Of a stretch of DNA of 64,000 nt, positions 17,878 to 26,339 are shown one piece after another. The notes under the pieces are model-generated. The model ran no database searches and had not been told where the DNA came from. It was given only the letters and a program-made list of their open reading frames with translations. Origin of the DNA: Novosphingobium taihuense (GTDB lineage Bacteria; Pseudomonadota; Alphaproteobacteria; Sphingomonadales; Sphingomonadaceae); NCBI RefSeq assembly GCF_007830315.1, contig NZ_VLKJ01000005.1, forward strand, positions 186,001 through 250,000. Direction: 5' to 3'. Position 1 is the stretch's first letter, and each line of letters begins with the position of its first letter. Position numbers and translations under genes: made by a program.

Positions 17878-17915
17878 GGCTGAGGCCAAATGGAGTCGCA
17901 CGATTGACTTTCAAG

Positions 17916-17927
17916 TTGTCCGGACAA
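17916..17927. promoter_or_regulatory. TTGTCCGGACAA palindrome (putative HutC/GntR operator)
   Basis: A perfect 12-bp palindrome containing TGTCCGGACA at 17917-17926, ending 36 bases before the CitE-like start. The position fits a repressor site overlapping the promoter or leader of the CitE-MaoC-ACAD-CoA-transferase operon. Confidence 0.65.
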
Positions 17928-17963
17928 ATCACCGGACGAGGTTTTCAGACGGGGCGTTTTAGA

Positions 17964-18788
17964 GTGTTCGCAGCAAACAGCCTGATCTTCGTGCCGGGAT
18001 CGCGTCCCGATCGCTTTGCCAAGGCGAAGGCGGCGGGTGCGGGCCTGACCGTGATCGACCTTGAAGACGCGGTGCCGGCGGCAGACAAGGCGGCCGCGCG
18101 CGATGCGGCTCTGGCGCAGGTCGCCCTTGGCGAGGCTGGCTGGGGTGTGCGCATCAATGCAGTGACCACGGCTGCAGGGATCGCCGATCTCCACGCGCTG
18201 GCTGCGGTGGAGGTCATGCCCGCCACGCTGCTGGTGCCGATGGTGGAAAGCCCGGTCGAGGTGGAAATCGTGGCGCGCGTGCTGGGCGATCGTTGCCCGG
18301 CCCTCGTGCCGCTGGTCGAAACGCCGCGGGGCCTGCGTCATGCCCACCAGATCGCCAGTGCACCGGGCGTTGCCGCGATGATGTTCGGAGGCGGTGATTT
18401 CTCGGGCGAGCTTGGCGTTGCGCTGGCGTGGGAGCCGCTTCTGGCCGCGCGCGGGGCCTTCATCATCGCCTGTGCCGAAGCCAGGGTTCCGACCATCGAC
18501 GTGCCGTTCATCGGCCTTGAAGATGCAGAAGGCCTTCAGGCCGAATGCGCCAAGGCGAGGGCGCTGGGCTTTACCGCCAAGGCCGCCATCCATCCCAGCC
18601 AGGTCGCCGCCATCGAAGCGGCGTTCGCACCGTCCGACAGGGACGTGGCCGCGGCCGAGGAAGCCATCGCCGCCTATGACGCCGCTGGCGGCAAGGTAAT
18701 CCGTTTCAAGGGCAGAATGCTCGAAGCGCCGGTAATCCGAAAGTACCGCGCCGTTCTCGAGCGGAAAGGAAGCAAGAGCAATGCGTGA
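17964..18788 (+). CDS. CitE-like (HpcH/HpaI family) CoA-ester lyase
   Basis: A 274-residue TIM-barrel lyase related to citrate lyase beta subunit, (S)-citramalyl-CoA lyase and malyl-CoA lyase, which cleave a 3-hydroxyacyl-CoA into acetyl-CoA and an oxoacid. The N-terminus has LIFVPGSRPDRF then VIDLEDAV, with the metal and substrate residues of the family; LVPLVETPRG, MMFGGGDFSGELG and KAAIHPSQ follow in order. The reading frame is open back to 17838, but GTG 17964 starts the homologous part, and the earlier stretch holds operator palindromes. It overlaps the MaoC gene by eight bases. In the itaconate route Ccl of this family releases pyruvate; an equivalent final cleavage is the best inference here. 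Confidence 0.88.
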   Translation: MFAANSLIFVPGSRPDRFAKAKAAGAGLTVIDLEDAVPAADKAAARDAALAQVALGEAGWGVRINAVTTAAGIADLHALAAVEVMPATLLVPMVESPVEVEIVARVLGDRCPALVPLVETPRGLRHAHQIASAPGVAAMMFGGGDFSGELGVALAWEPLLAARGAFIIACAEARVPTIDVPFIGLEDAEGLQAECAKARALGFTAKAAIHPSQVAAIEAAFAPSDRDVAAAEEAIAAYDAAGGKVIRFKGRMLEAPVIRKYRAVLERKGSKSNA

Positions 18789-19290
18789 AGGCGCCGTCGA
18801 AGTCGCCCCCGGCCGTTACCGGGAAACCTATGGCCGCTATTTCGAGGAGTTCAACGTCGGGGACATCTACGAGCATCGTCCCGGCCGTACGATCACCGAC
18901 AACGACAACATCTGGTTCTCGCTTCTGACGATGAACCAGCACCCTTCGCACTGCGACCACGCCTTTGCTGCCAAGACCGAGTTCGGCAAGCCGCTCGTGG
19001 CCAGCCCGCTGACGGTTGCGATCATGACCGGGCAGAGCGTGTCCGACGTTTCGCAGAAGGCCGTGGCGAACCTCGGCTGGAAGGAAATCCGCCTGCTCAA
19101 GCCGGTGTTCGCAGGCGACACGATCTATTCGGAAACCGAAGTGCTGGAAAAGCGCGAGTCCGAAAAGCGCCCGACGCAGGGGATCGTCACGATCAAGACC
19201 GTAGGCAAGAACCAGCACGGCGACGTGGTGTGCGATTTCGTCCGCGTCATGCTCATCTGGAAGCGCGGCTTCGGCCCGATGGACGAATAA
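18781..19290 (+). CDS. MaoC-like hotdog dehydratase (mesaconyl/itaconyl-CoA hydratase-like)
   Basis: A 169-residue single-hotdog (R)-hydratase. The motif WFSLLTMNQHPSHCDHAFA followed by TEFGKPLVASPLT, and ANLGWKEIRLLKPVFAGDT, is the pattern of the Mcd/Ich subgroup (mesaconyl-CoA and itaconyl-CoA hydratases) rather than of PhaJ. It should hydrate an unsaturated dicarboxyl-CoA to the beta-hydroxyacyl-CoA cleaved by the CitE-like lyase whose gene it overlaps. The next gene, an acyl-CoA dehydrogenase, could make its substrate. The exact acyl chain is not determined by sequence. Confidence 0.88.
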   Translation: MREGAVEVAPGRYRETYGRYFEEFNVGDIYEHRPGRTITDNDNIWFSLLTMNQHPSHCDHAFAAKTEFGKPLVASPLTVAIMTGQSVSDVSQKAVANLGWKEIRLLKPVFAGDTIYSETEVLEKRESEKRPTQGIVTIKTVGKNQHGDVVCDFVRVMLIWKRGFGPMDE

Positions 19291-19302
19291 GGAGTTCACG
19301 CG

Positions 19303-20493
19303 ATGACCGGACCCAGCACCGCCCGCCCGCCGATGGACCCCGATGAGGAAGCCGCGCTGCTCGATGCCATCGACAAGTGGGTGGCAGGAGAAGTGACGCC
19401 ACAGGTCGTGATGGAGCACGATCACAAGGACGTCTGGCCCGAGAAGCTCGTCAGCCAGATGGCCGAGATGGGCCTGTTCGGCGCGACCATCGGCAGCGAA
19501 TACGGCGGCCTCGGCCTGCCTTCGTCGACTTATGCCAAGATCGTGATGAAGGTTGCCTCGCACTGGATGGCGCTGACCGGCATCTTCAATTCGCACCTGA
19601 TCATGGCAGCGGCGGTCGAACGCTTCGGCACAGAAGAGCAGAAGCAGAAATGGCTGCCGAAGTTCGCCACCGGCGAGATCCGCGGCGGGCTTGGCCTGAC
19701 CGAGCCCAACGCCGGGACCGACCTGCAGGCGATCCGCACCACCGCGCGGCGCGATGGCGATCACTACGTGCTCAACGGCACGAAGACTTGGATCACCAAT
19801 TCGATCAACGGATCGTGCTATGCCGTGATCGCCAAGACCGATCCTGAAGCCAATCCGCGCTACAAGGGCATGAGCTTCTTCCTGTGCGACAAGCGCCCGG
19901 ACGGCGGCGAGGGCTTCACCATCGGCAAGAAGTTCGACAAGCTGGGCTACAAGGCGATCGACAGCGCCGAACTGGTGTTCGACGACTATCGCGTTCCCGC
20001 AGACCAGCTGATCGGCGGCGTGGAAGGGCAGGGCTTCTTCCAGGCAACCGGCGGGCTTGAACTGGGCCGCATCAATGTGGCGGCACGCGGCGTCGGCATT
20101 GCCGAGGGCGCACTGCGCCTCGCCACCCAATACGCGCAGGAGCGCCAGACGATGGGCAAGCCGATTGCCGATCATCAGGCGATCCAGTTGAAGATCGGCG
20201 AAATGGTGACGCGTGCCCGTGCCGCCCGTCTGCTTACGCTCGATGCCGCAGCCGCCTATGACCGGGGCGAGCGGTGCGACATGGAAGCAGGCATGGCCAA
20301 GTACTTCGCCAGCGAGGCCGGTTTCCAGAACGCGCAGGAAGCGATGCGTATCTTCGGCGGCTATTCCTATTCAAAGGAGTACGAGATCGAGCGTTTCTAT
20401 CGCGATGCCATGCTGATGTGCATCGGCGAAGGCACCAACGAGATGCAGCGCATCATAATCTCAAAGCAGTGGGTAAAGCGGAACCTGGCATGA
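19303..20493 (+). CDS. Acyl-CoA dehydrogenase
   Basis: A 396-residue FAD enzyme of full family length. GLGLTEPNAGTDLQAIRTTA (FAD and substrate loop) lies near residues 130-148, WITNS near 165, and the catalytic Glu is in the C-terminal CIGEGTNEMQ; IFGGYSYSKEYEIERFYRD precedes it. It introduces a C=C next to the CoA thioester and needs ETF as acceptor. An acyl-CoA dehydrogenase also belongs to the P. aeruginosa ict-ich-ccl operon, which supports the comparison with C5-dicarboxylate catabolism. It follows MaoC by 12 bases and overlaps the first CoA-transferase by four. Confidence 0.95.
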   Translation: MTGPSTARPPMDPDEEAALLDAIDKWVAGEVTPQVVMEHDHKDVWPEKLVSQMAEMGLFGATIGSEYGGLGLPSSTYAKIVMKVASHWMALTGIFNSHLIMAAAVERFGTEEQKQKWLPKFATGEIRGGLGLTEPNAGTDLQAIRTTARRDGDHYVLNGTKTWITNSINGSCYAVIAKTDPEANPRYKGMSFFLCDKRPDGGEGFTIGKKFDKLGYKAIDSAELVFDDYRVPADQLIGGVEGQGFFQATGGLELGRINVAARGVGIAEGALRLATQYAQERQTMGKPIADHQAIQLKIGEMVTRARAARLLTLDAAAAYDRGERCDMEAGMAKYFASEAGFQNAQEAMRIFGGYSYSKEYEIERFYRDAMLMCIGEGTNEMQRIIISKQWVKRNLA

Positions 20494-21698
20494 CCAGATC
20501 ACTCCCCCTGGCGGGCTTCCGCATCGTCTCGATCGAGCAGTACGGCGCAGGCCCCTATGGCACGATGCACCTTGCGCAACTGGGTGCAGAGGTCATCAAG
20601 ATCGAGCCGCCGCGGAAGGACGGGAAGGGGGGAGGCGATACCGCGCGTGCGGTGGGGCCGCACTTTCTGCGCAAGGATGAAAGCCTCTATTTCCAGGCCT
20701 TCAACCTCAACAAGCGCTCGCTGACTCTGGACCTTGCCACACCCGAGGGGCAGGAGGTGCTGCACCGTCTGGTGAAGACCGCGCACGCCGTTGCCAACAA
20801 CATGCGCGGCGATCTGCCAGCCAAGATGGGCGTCACCTATGACGCGCTGAAGGCGATCAACCCTGCCGTGGTCTGCGCCCACCTTTCGGCCTATGGGCGC
20901 GACAATGCGCGGGCCAAGTGGCCGGGCTATGACTATCTGATGCAGGCTGAAGCCGGGTACTGCATGCTGACCGGCGATCCCGATGGCGAGCCACAACGCA
21001 TGGGCCTGTCGATGGTAGATTTCATGACCGGGACGATCATGGCGGTGGGGCTTCTGGCCGCGCTGGTCGATGCGCAGCGCTCAGGCCTTGGGCGCGATGT
21101 CGATACCGACCTGCTCTCTGCCGCCGTGCACCAGACCAGCTACCCCGCGCTGTGGTACATGAACGAGGGCGACGTGACCGGCAGGACCCCGCGCTCTGCC
21201 CACCCCACGGCCACGCCGAGCCAGATGGTCAAGGCACAAGACGGCTGGCTATTCGTGATGTGCCAGCTGCCAAAGTTCTGGGACGTGCTGATGGCGCGGA
21301 CCGGGTGGACGGACATCGCGAACGACCCGCGTTTCCGCACCAACCCTGATCGTCTTGCGAACAGGGAAGCATTGACGCAAGTGCTCGACGCGGCATTCGG
21401 ATCGCAGCCCGTGGCGCACTGGCTGGCGCTTCTCGAAGGGCATCTGCCGGTCTCCCCGGTCTATGGGCTCGATCAGGCGATGGATAATCCGTGGCTGGAG
21501 GAGATCGGTCTGCGCGATACGGTCGATCATCCGGACCGCGCCGGACTTCATGTGCTGGCCAGCCCGATCAAGCTTGATGGCCAGCGCCTGCCCAACCGCG
21601 CCGGACCGCTGCTTGGGGCTGACAGCGATGCAATCCTCGGCGAGCTTGGGTTCTCCACCGACGAGGCACAGGCGCTGAAGGCAAAGGGCATCATCTGA
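20490..21698 (+). CDS. Family III CoA-transferase (CaiB/BaiF)
   Basis: A 402-residue cytoplasmic CoA-transferase that moves CoA from a donor such as succinyl-CoA to a carboxylic acid. GFRIVSIEQYGAGPYGTMHLAQLGAEVIKIEPP at the N-terminus (shown here only as its family opening, residues about 9-41) and NLNKRSLTLDL are standard; the Asp of LSMVDFMTG is the probable catalytic residue that forms the acyl anhydride. The ATG overlaps the stop of the dehydrogenase (ATGA). It is followed at once by a second family III enzyme. In the related itaconate pathway one such enzyme (Ict) activates the dicarboxylate. Confidence 0.93.
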   Translation: MTRSLPLAGFRIVSIEQYGAGPYGTMHLAQLGAEVIKIEPPRKDGKGGGDTARAVGPHFLRKDESLYFQAFNLNKRSLTLDLATPEGQEVLHRLVKTAHAVANNMRGDLPAKMGVTYDALKAINPAVVCAHLSAYGRDNARAKWPGYDYLMQAEAGYCMLTGDPDGEPQRMGLSMVDFMTGTIMAVGLLAALVDAQRSGLGRDVDTDLLSAAVHQTSYPALWYMNEGDVTGRTPRSAHPTATPSQMVKAQDGWLFVMCQLPKFWDVLMARTGWTDIANDPRFRTNPDRLANREALTQVLDAAFGSQPVAHWLALLEGHLPVSPVYGLDQAMDNPWLEEIGLRDTVDHPDRAGLHVLASPIKLDGQRLPNRAGPLLGADSDAILGELGFSTDEAQALKAKGII

Positions 21699-22777
21699 TG
21701 GGCAAGCTTTCCGGCATCACCGTGCTTGACCTGACGCAGTTCTTCCCCGGTCCCGCGATGACCGGAATGATGGCCGATCATGGCGCGCGGGTGATCAAGG
21801 TGGAGCCACCAGCTGGCGATCCCGTGCGCGGCATGGCCCCGTTCGAGAACGGGCAATCGGTGTGGTTTGCCAACCTCAACCGGGGCAAGGAATCGGTTGC
21901 GCTCGATCTCAAGAGCGATGACGGCAAGGCGCGGCTCTGGGGCCTGATCGCGCAGGCCGATGTCTTTGCCGAAAGCTTCCGCCCCGGCGTGATGGCGCGG
22001 CTGGGCTTCGATTATGCCACGGTGAAGGCGGTCAACCCGCGCATCGTCTATTGCTCGATCTCGGCCTTCGGGCAGGACGGGCCGCTGGCAAGCCACGCCG
22101 CGCATGATGTGGCGGTCGAGGCGCTGGCCGGGTTCCTGTCCGTCAACGATGGGCCAGACGGGAAGCCTGTGATCCCCGCCGTCCCGGCGGCTGACATGGG
22201 CGCGGGCCTTACCGCGCTTTCCGCAGTGCTGATGGCGCTGATCGGGCGGGAGAAGACAGGCAAGGGCGATTACCTCGACATCGCGATGTTCGATGCAATG
22301 CTCCCTTGGTGCGTGCACATGGCCAGCGATGCGATTGCCGGGGGCGAGGCCCCGCGTTCCGCCACGCAGCGTTCGCTCGGGGGCTCTGCGTTCTATCAGG
22401 TTTACGAGACGGCCGATGCCAAGCATGTGGTGCTGGGTGGGCGCGAAGAGAAATTTGCGCGCAACCTGCTGACGGCGTTGGGGCGCGAAGACCTGCTGGC
22501 CTCGGCCATGTCCGAGGCGGGTGAGACGCAGGACGCTGCCATAGCCTTCCTGCGCGAAACCTTCCTTACCCGCACGCGGGACGATTGGGCGCACTGGATG
22601 GAGGAGATCGATGTGGCGTTTGCCCCTGTGCTCGACTTCCGTGAAGCCTTCGATCAACCGCATGTGGCGCATCGCGGCTTGCTGGTGGAATCGGGCGGGC
22701 GGCATCACATCGCGCCGCCGATCCGTTTCCCCGGGGAAACATGGCAACCCGGCGAGGTGCCCGAGCTGAGCCGGTAG
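21698..22777 (+). CDS. Family III CoA-transferase (CaiB/BaiF), second copy
   Basis: A 359-residue family III CoA-transferase, shorter than its neighbour and clearly diverged from it. TVLDLTQFFPGPAMTGMMADHGA opens the protein, FANLNRGKESVALDL follows, and the Asp of VPAADMGAG is the probable catalytic residue. It overlaps the first transferase by one base (TGATG). Two adjacent family III enzymes may form a heteromer, or may activate two different acids; the sequence cannot decide. It is the last gene of the CitE operon and converges with the GntR gene. Confidence 0.93.
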   Translation: MGKLSGITVLDLTQFFPGPAMTGMMADHGARVIKVEPPAGDPVRGMAPFENGQSVWFANLNRGKESVALDLKSDDGKARLWGLIAQADVFAESFRPGVMARLGFDYATVKAVNPRIVYCSISAFGQDGPLASHAAHDVAVEALAGFLSVNDGPDGKPVIPAVPAADMGAGLTALSAVLMALIGREKTGKGDYLDIAMFDAMLPWCVHMASDAIAGGEAPRSATQRSLGGSAFYQVYETADAKHVVLGGREEKFARNLLTALGREDLLASAMSEAGETQDAAIAFLRETFLTRTRDDWAHWMEEIDVAFAPVLDFREAFDQPHVAHRGLLVESGGRHHIAPPIRFPGETWQPGEVPELSR

Positions 22778-22795
22778 GCGCTTTGGCTCCCGGCC

Positions 22796-23563
22796 CTAGT
22801 CCTCGACGTCGATGTGCATCGAATAGACGAAGCGGTCACCGGGATGGTGGCTGACGGAAATCTCGAACAGCCGCCCTTCAAGATCGTGGTAGCAGCGGAT
22901 GACGCGCAGCACCGGGTTGCCGCGCCGCAGCCCAAGCAGCCGCGCCACTTCGGTGCTGGCTGGGATCGCCTGAATATCCTGCGTGACCTTGCCGACATTG
23001 ATGCCGGCCAGATCGTCGAGCTGGGCGAAAAGCGTGCCGCTCGACAGATCGAGCGCGGCGCACACCGCTTCGAGGCGTGGCGCGAAGAACACCTCTGTCA
23101 TCGCCAGCGGGCGCGGGTCGCCATCTACCCGGCGCAGCCCGGAAAAGCCGATCCATTGTTCAGCCGCCTTGGTCTCTCCAAGATGGCTCACGGCAAGGCC
23201 CGGCAGGTCCACCCGGCCCAGCGACTGGTAGGCGATGCGCGATCCGAGCGCATATTGCAGCAGTTCGCCCACGTTGGAGATCGGCTGGTGCAGCGCATTG
23301 CCGCGCGCGGCTGCAGGCTGGACCGTGGTGCCGGAACCCCGGCGGCGGGCGATCAGCCCTTCGGCTTGCAGGCGGCGCAGCGCCTCGCGCACGGTAAAAC
23401 GGCTGACGTTGTACTGCGCGCAGAGCTCCGCCTCGGTCGGGAATTCGGCGGCGAAATTGCCCGACAGGACCTTGCGGCGAAGCTCTCCCGCCAACTGCAT
23501 GTAACGCGGCGGTTCGCGGTCTTTCACCAGCGTAACGCTCTCGGTCAAATCACTCTCCGGCAC
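22796..23563 (-). CDS. GntR-family transcriptional regulator, HutC type (UTRA domain)
   Basis: A 255-residue repressor. The N-terminal winged helix includes PTEAELCAQYNVSRFTVREAL and the wing LQAEGLIARRRGSGTTV (about residues 40-75). The C-terminal part is a UTRA ligand-binding domain (SGLRRVDGDPRPLAMTEV, then NPVLRVIRCYHDLEGRLFE near the end). HutC-type proteins bind palindromes of the TGT-N4-ACA kind; TGTCCGGACA lies 25 bases upstream of this start, in the gap shared with the divergent MmgE/PrpD operon, so autoregulation is likely. The start is GTG 23563; a TTG five codons later has a better-placed GGAGAG and cannot be excluded. The ligand is probably an organic acid or its CoA ester. Confidence 0.92.
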   Translation of the reverse strand: MPESDLTESVTLVKDREPPRYMQLAGELRRKVLSGNFAAEFPTEAELCAQYNVSRFTVREALRRLQAEGLIARRRGSGTTVQPAAARGNALHQPISNVGELLQYALGSRIAYQSLGRVDLPGLAVSHLGETKAAEQWIGFSGLRRVDGDPRPLAMTEVFFAPRLEAVCAALDLSSGTLFAQLDDLAGINVGKVTQDIQAIPASTEVARLLGLRRGNPVLRVIRCYHDLEGRLFEISVSHHPGDRFVYSMHIDVED

Positions 23564-23587
23564 CGACTATCCATTCTCCGGTCATTA

Positions 23588-23597
23588 TGTCCGGACA
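23588..23597. promoter_or_regulatory. TGTCCGGACA palindrome (putative HutC operator)
   Basis: A perfect palindrome in the 113-base divergent gap between the HutC-type regulator and the MmgE/PrpD operon. Its location beside the regulator gene is the main reason to link the motif to that protein. Confidence 0.7.
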
Positions 23598-23676
23598 ACG
23601 GGAAAAGCCAAGCGCGGCGTGCGACGATTATCGCCCATCGGAAACTGGCGCCGCGAAGGGGGCCGCAAAGGGCTGC

Positions 23677-24966
23677 ATGACACCGACCGAACACCTGCTG
23701 GCCTTTGCAGCGGCGCCCCATGCGCTGCCGCCAGACGTGCGCACCGATACGCTACGGCTGGTTGCCGATACGCTGGCGGTGGGTGCGGCGGGATCAACTT
23801 CGCCGGGCATGGATGGCGTTCTCGCCGTTGCGCGATCGTGGGGCCAAGGCAATGAAGCGCGGCTCATCGCGCGGGGCGAGCGCCTGCCCGCGATGGGCGC
23901 GGCCTATGCCAACTGCTTTGCGATCCATGCACTGGAATGGGACGCGGTGCACGAAGGCGCGGTGGTTCATGCCATGTCGGCTGTCGTCCCGGCTGTCATG
24001 GCCGCTGTGGACCGCAAGGGCGGGGCTGATGCGGAAGACGTGCTGGCAGCAATTGCCATAGGCGTCGATGTGGCCGCTGGCCTGGGCCTCGCGGCGGAAA
24101 CGGCGCTGACGTTCTTCCGGCCGGCAACCGCAGGCATCTTCGGCGCGGCGCTGGCCGTGGCGCGGATAGAGGGTTTGTCGGAAAGCGCCTTCGCCGATGT
24201 GCTGGGCATGGCCCATGCCCATGCCTCAGGCACTATGCAGGCACATACCGAGGGTTCCATCGCCCTGCCGCTGCAGTTCGCAAATGCCGCCCGCGGAGCG
24301 ATCCATGCGGTGGACCTTGTGCGCCATGGCCTGACGGCGGCGCATGACGTTATCGAAGGGCCGTTCGGGCACTTGCGGTTGTTCGACAAGGGCAATCTCG
24401 AAACCTACACCCGCACGCTGGGTTCGCGCTGGCTGATCTCGGAAGTTAGCACCAAGCCGTTCCCCTCGGGCCGCGCCAGCCATGCCGTGCTGGGCACGCT
24501 CCAAGGCTTTGCCGGGCAGCCGGTGGAGCGGGTGGAGGCTCACGTGCCGCCGCTGATCCGGCACCTTGTCGGGCGGCCATACGATCCGGCGATGACGCCC
24601 GCCTATGCGCGGCTGTGCCTGCCGTTCCTTGCCGCGCTGATGCTGCGCGATGGCGAGATCGATCCGCGCCGGTTCACGGCCGAAACATTTGCCGATCCAG
24701 CGATCACCGCGCTGGCCGCGAAGTTCTCGCACCATGATGACGGCAATGCCGATCCCAACGCGCTTTCGCCGCAGCGGTTGATCGTGGTGCTGGCCGATGG
24801 ACCGCACGTGGAATGCCCGGTGCCTGCAACGCTCGGCGCGCCGGATGCACCGCTTTCGGCCGAACAGGCCTTTGCCAAGCGTGACCTGTGCCGCCGCCTT
24901 GCCGTTTCCGAACCAGACCCGCGCCTGTTCGCTGATCCGCTTGCCTACATCACGGAACCTTCATGA
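23677..24966 (+). CDS. MmgE/PrpD family protein
   Basis: A 429-residue cytoplasmic protein of the MmgE/PrpD family (2-methylcitrate dehydratase, cis-aconitate decarboxylase, iminodisuccinate epimerase). Typical segments are DTLAVGAAGSTSPGMDGVLAVA near the N-terminus, NCFAIHALEWDAVHEGAVVH with conserved Asp/His, and STKPFPSGRASHAVL in the middle. The frame is open from 23587, but the palindrome lies there and homology begins at ATG 23677. An MmgE/PrpD gene is also part of the P. aeruginosa itaconate operon. It opens an eight-gene operon and overlaps the ligase gene by four bases. It may act as hydratase, isomerase or decarboxylase. Confidence 0.88.
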   Translation: MTPTEHLLAFAAAPHALPPDVRTDTLRLVADTLAVGAAGSTSPGMDGVLAVARSWGQGNEARLIARGERLPAMGAAYANCFAIHALEWDAVHEGAVVHAMSAVVPAVMAAVDRKGGADAEDVLAAIAIGVDVAAGLGLAAETALTFFRPATAGIFGAALAVARIEGLSESAFADVLGMAHAHASGTMQAHTEGSIALPLQFANAARGAIHAVDLVRHGLTAAHDVIEGPFGHLRLFDKGNLETYTRTLGSRWLISEVSTKPFPSGRASHAVLGTLQGFAGQPVERVEAHVPPLIRHLVGRPYDPAMTPAYARLCLPFLAALMLRDGEIDPRRFTAETFADPAITALAAKFSHHDDGNADPNALSPQRLIVVLADGPHVECPVPATLGAPDAPLSAEQAFAKRDLCRRLAVSEPDPRLFADPLAYITEPS

Positions 24967-26339
24967 CCTTTCCGACCTACTTCGAAACGCTGGACATCAA
25001 GCAGATCCTTGCCGACCACCCGGTGGGCGATGCCTTTCTGACCAAGTTCCACTCGATCAGCCGGGACGAGCTGTTCAGCCTGCAGGATGCGCAGTTCCGC
25101 AAGGTTCTGGCGCGGGGCTGGCAGATACCGTTCTACCAAAGGCTGTGGGGCGAGCAGGGGATCGAGCCGGGCGACATCAGGGGCCTGGCGGACATCGGCA
25201 AGCTGCCGGTCTATGACAAGCAGCACCTGATGACCTCGATCGCAGAGCATCCCCCGCTTGGCGATTTCGGCGGGCTGGACACGTTCGGAGCGGGTGGCGC
25301 GGGGCGGCCTCCGGTGATCCTGCACACCACCAGCGGCACGACCGGGCGTCCGCAGCCGCTGATGTTCGGGCCAAAGGGGCGCGAGGTGATCAACCTTCTG
25401 GTTGGCCGGCTGTACCGCTGGCTCGGGATTCATTCGGAAGACGTGGTCCATTCGGTCTACGGCCACGGCATGATCAACGGCGGCCACTTCATCCGCGAGG
25501 CCGTGACCCACTTTACCAACGCGCTGTTCCTTTCGGCGGGGACGGGGATCGAGACGCGTTCGGTGCAGCAGGTCCACCTCATGGCCGATTTCGGCGCGAG
25601 CGTGGTCGTCGGCTTCGTCGACTATATCCGCAAGCTGGCCGAGGTGGCCAAGTCCGAAGGCGTTTTCGAACGAATTCCGGCGCGGCTGATCATCGGCCAT
25701 CTCGGCACAGAGGACCGCTGTGCCATCGAGGCGGCATGGGGCGGGGCCAAGGCCTATGACTGGTACGGCGTGGGCGACACCGGGCCGATCGCCGCCGAAG
25801 GGCCGGACCGCGATGGCATGTACGTGTGGGAGGATGCGCACTTCCTCGAATTGCTCGACATCGACAGCGGGGCGACGGTTGAGGCGGGCGGCACTGGTGA
25901 CATGGTCGTCACCTGCCTGTTCAAGGACGATATCGCGCCCTGCATCCGGTTCAACACGCATGATGTGACGCACGAAATCGGCGGCAAGGGCGAGATCGCC
26001 TTCAGGCGCATCGCGGGATTCCGGGGCCGCAGCGACAACATGGTAAAGCTGCGCGGGATCAACCTGTTCCCACATGCCATTGCCGGCCTGATCGAGGGGC
26101 GGGGTGACCTTACCGGCGAATATATCTGCCGCCTGCGCCGCGACGCGACCGGGCGCGATGAGATGGAAGTCACGCTCGAAAGCCGGGGCGGGACCGATGC
26201 GAGCGCGCTGGCCGGGCTGCTGCGGCGGGGGCTGGGCGTGGAGGTTGGTGTTGCACTGTGCGGGCCGGGCGGGACGGCGGCGGCCACGCAGGTCGACACG
26301 CGGCAGAAGCCGATCCGCCTGATCGACGAGCGCGCCTGA
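24963..26339 (+). CDS. AMP-forming acyl/aryl-CoA ligase (phenylacetate-CoA ligase-like)
   Basis: A 458-residue adenylate-forming enzyme of the PaaK branch. The ATP-binding P-loop is TTSGTTGRP near residue 122, WYGVGDTGPIAAEGPD near 265 holds the adenylate-binding motif, and GFRGRSDNMVKLRGINLFP near 355 the hinge with conserved Asp and Lys region. PaaK enzymes activate aromatic or short carboxylic acids to CoA esters with ATP. It overlaps MmgE/PrpD by four bases and is followed directly by the amidase. It lacks the long C-terminal domain of fatty acyl-CoA synthetases, as expected for PaaK. The acid is unknown. Confidence 0.92.
   Translation: MTFPTYFETLDIKQILADHPVGDAFLTKFHSISRDELFSLQDAQFRKVLARGWQIPFYQRLWGEQGIEPGDIRGLADIGKLPVYDKQHLMTSIAEHPPLGDFGGLDTFGAGGAGRPPVILHTTSGTTGRPQPLMFGPKGREVINLLVGRLYRWLGIHSEDVVHSVYGHGMINGGHFIREAVTHFTNALFLSAGTGIETRSVQQVHLMADFGASVVVGFVDYIRKLAEVAKSEGVFERIPARLIIGHLGTEDRCAIEAAWGGAKAYDWYGVGDTGPIAAEGPDRDGMYVWEDAHFLELLDIDSGATVEAGGTGDMVVTCLFKDDIAPCIRFNTHDVTHEIGGKGEIAFRRIAGFRGRSDNMVKLRGINLFPHAIAGLIEGRGDLTGEYICRLRRDATGRDEMEVTLESRGGTDASALAGLLRRGLGVEVGVALCGPGGTAAATQVDTRQKPIRLIDERA

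Noticed and set aside
17838-17963. N-terminal extension of the CitE-like frame
   Set aside because: The extra 42 residues have no lyase homology and their DNA holds two operator-like dyads.
23561-23579. CTATCC-like sequence near the GntR start
   Set aside because: The left arm resembles the 19-bp dyad but the right arm does not match; not counted as a site.
23587-23676. N-terminal extension of the MmgE/PrpD frame
   Set aside because: It begins at the edge of the TGTCCGGACA palindrome, lacks a ribosome site and does not look like the family.
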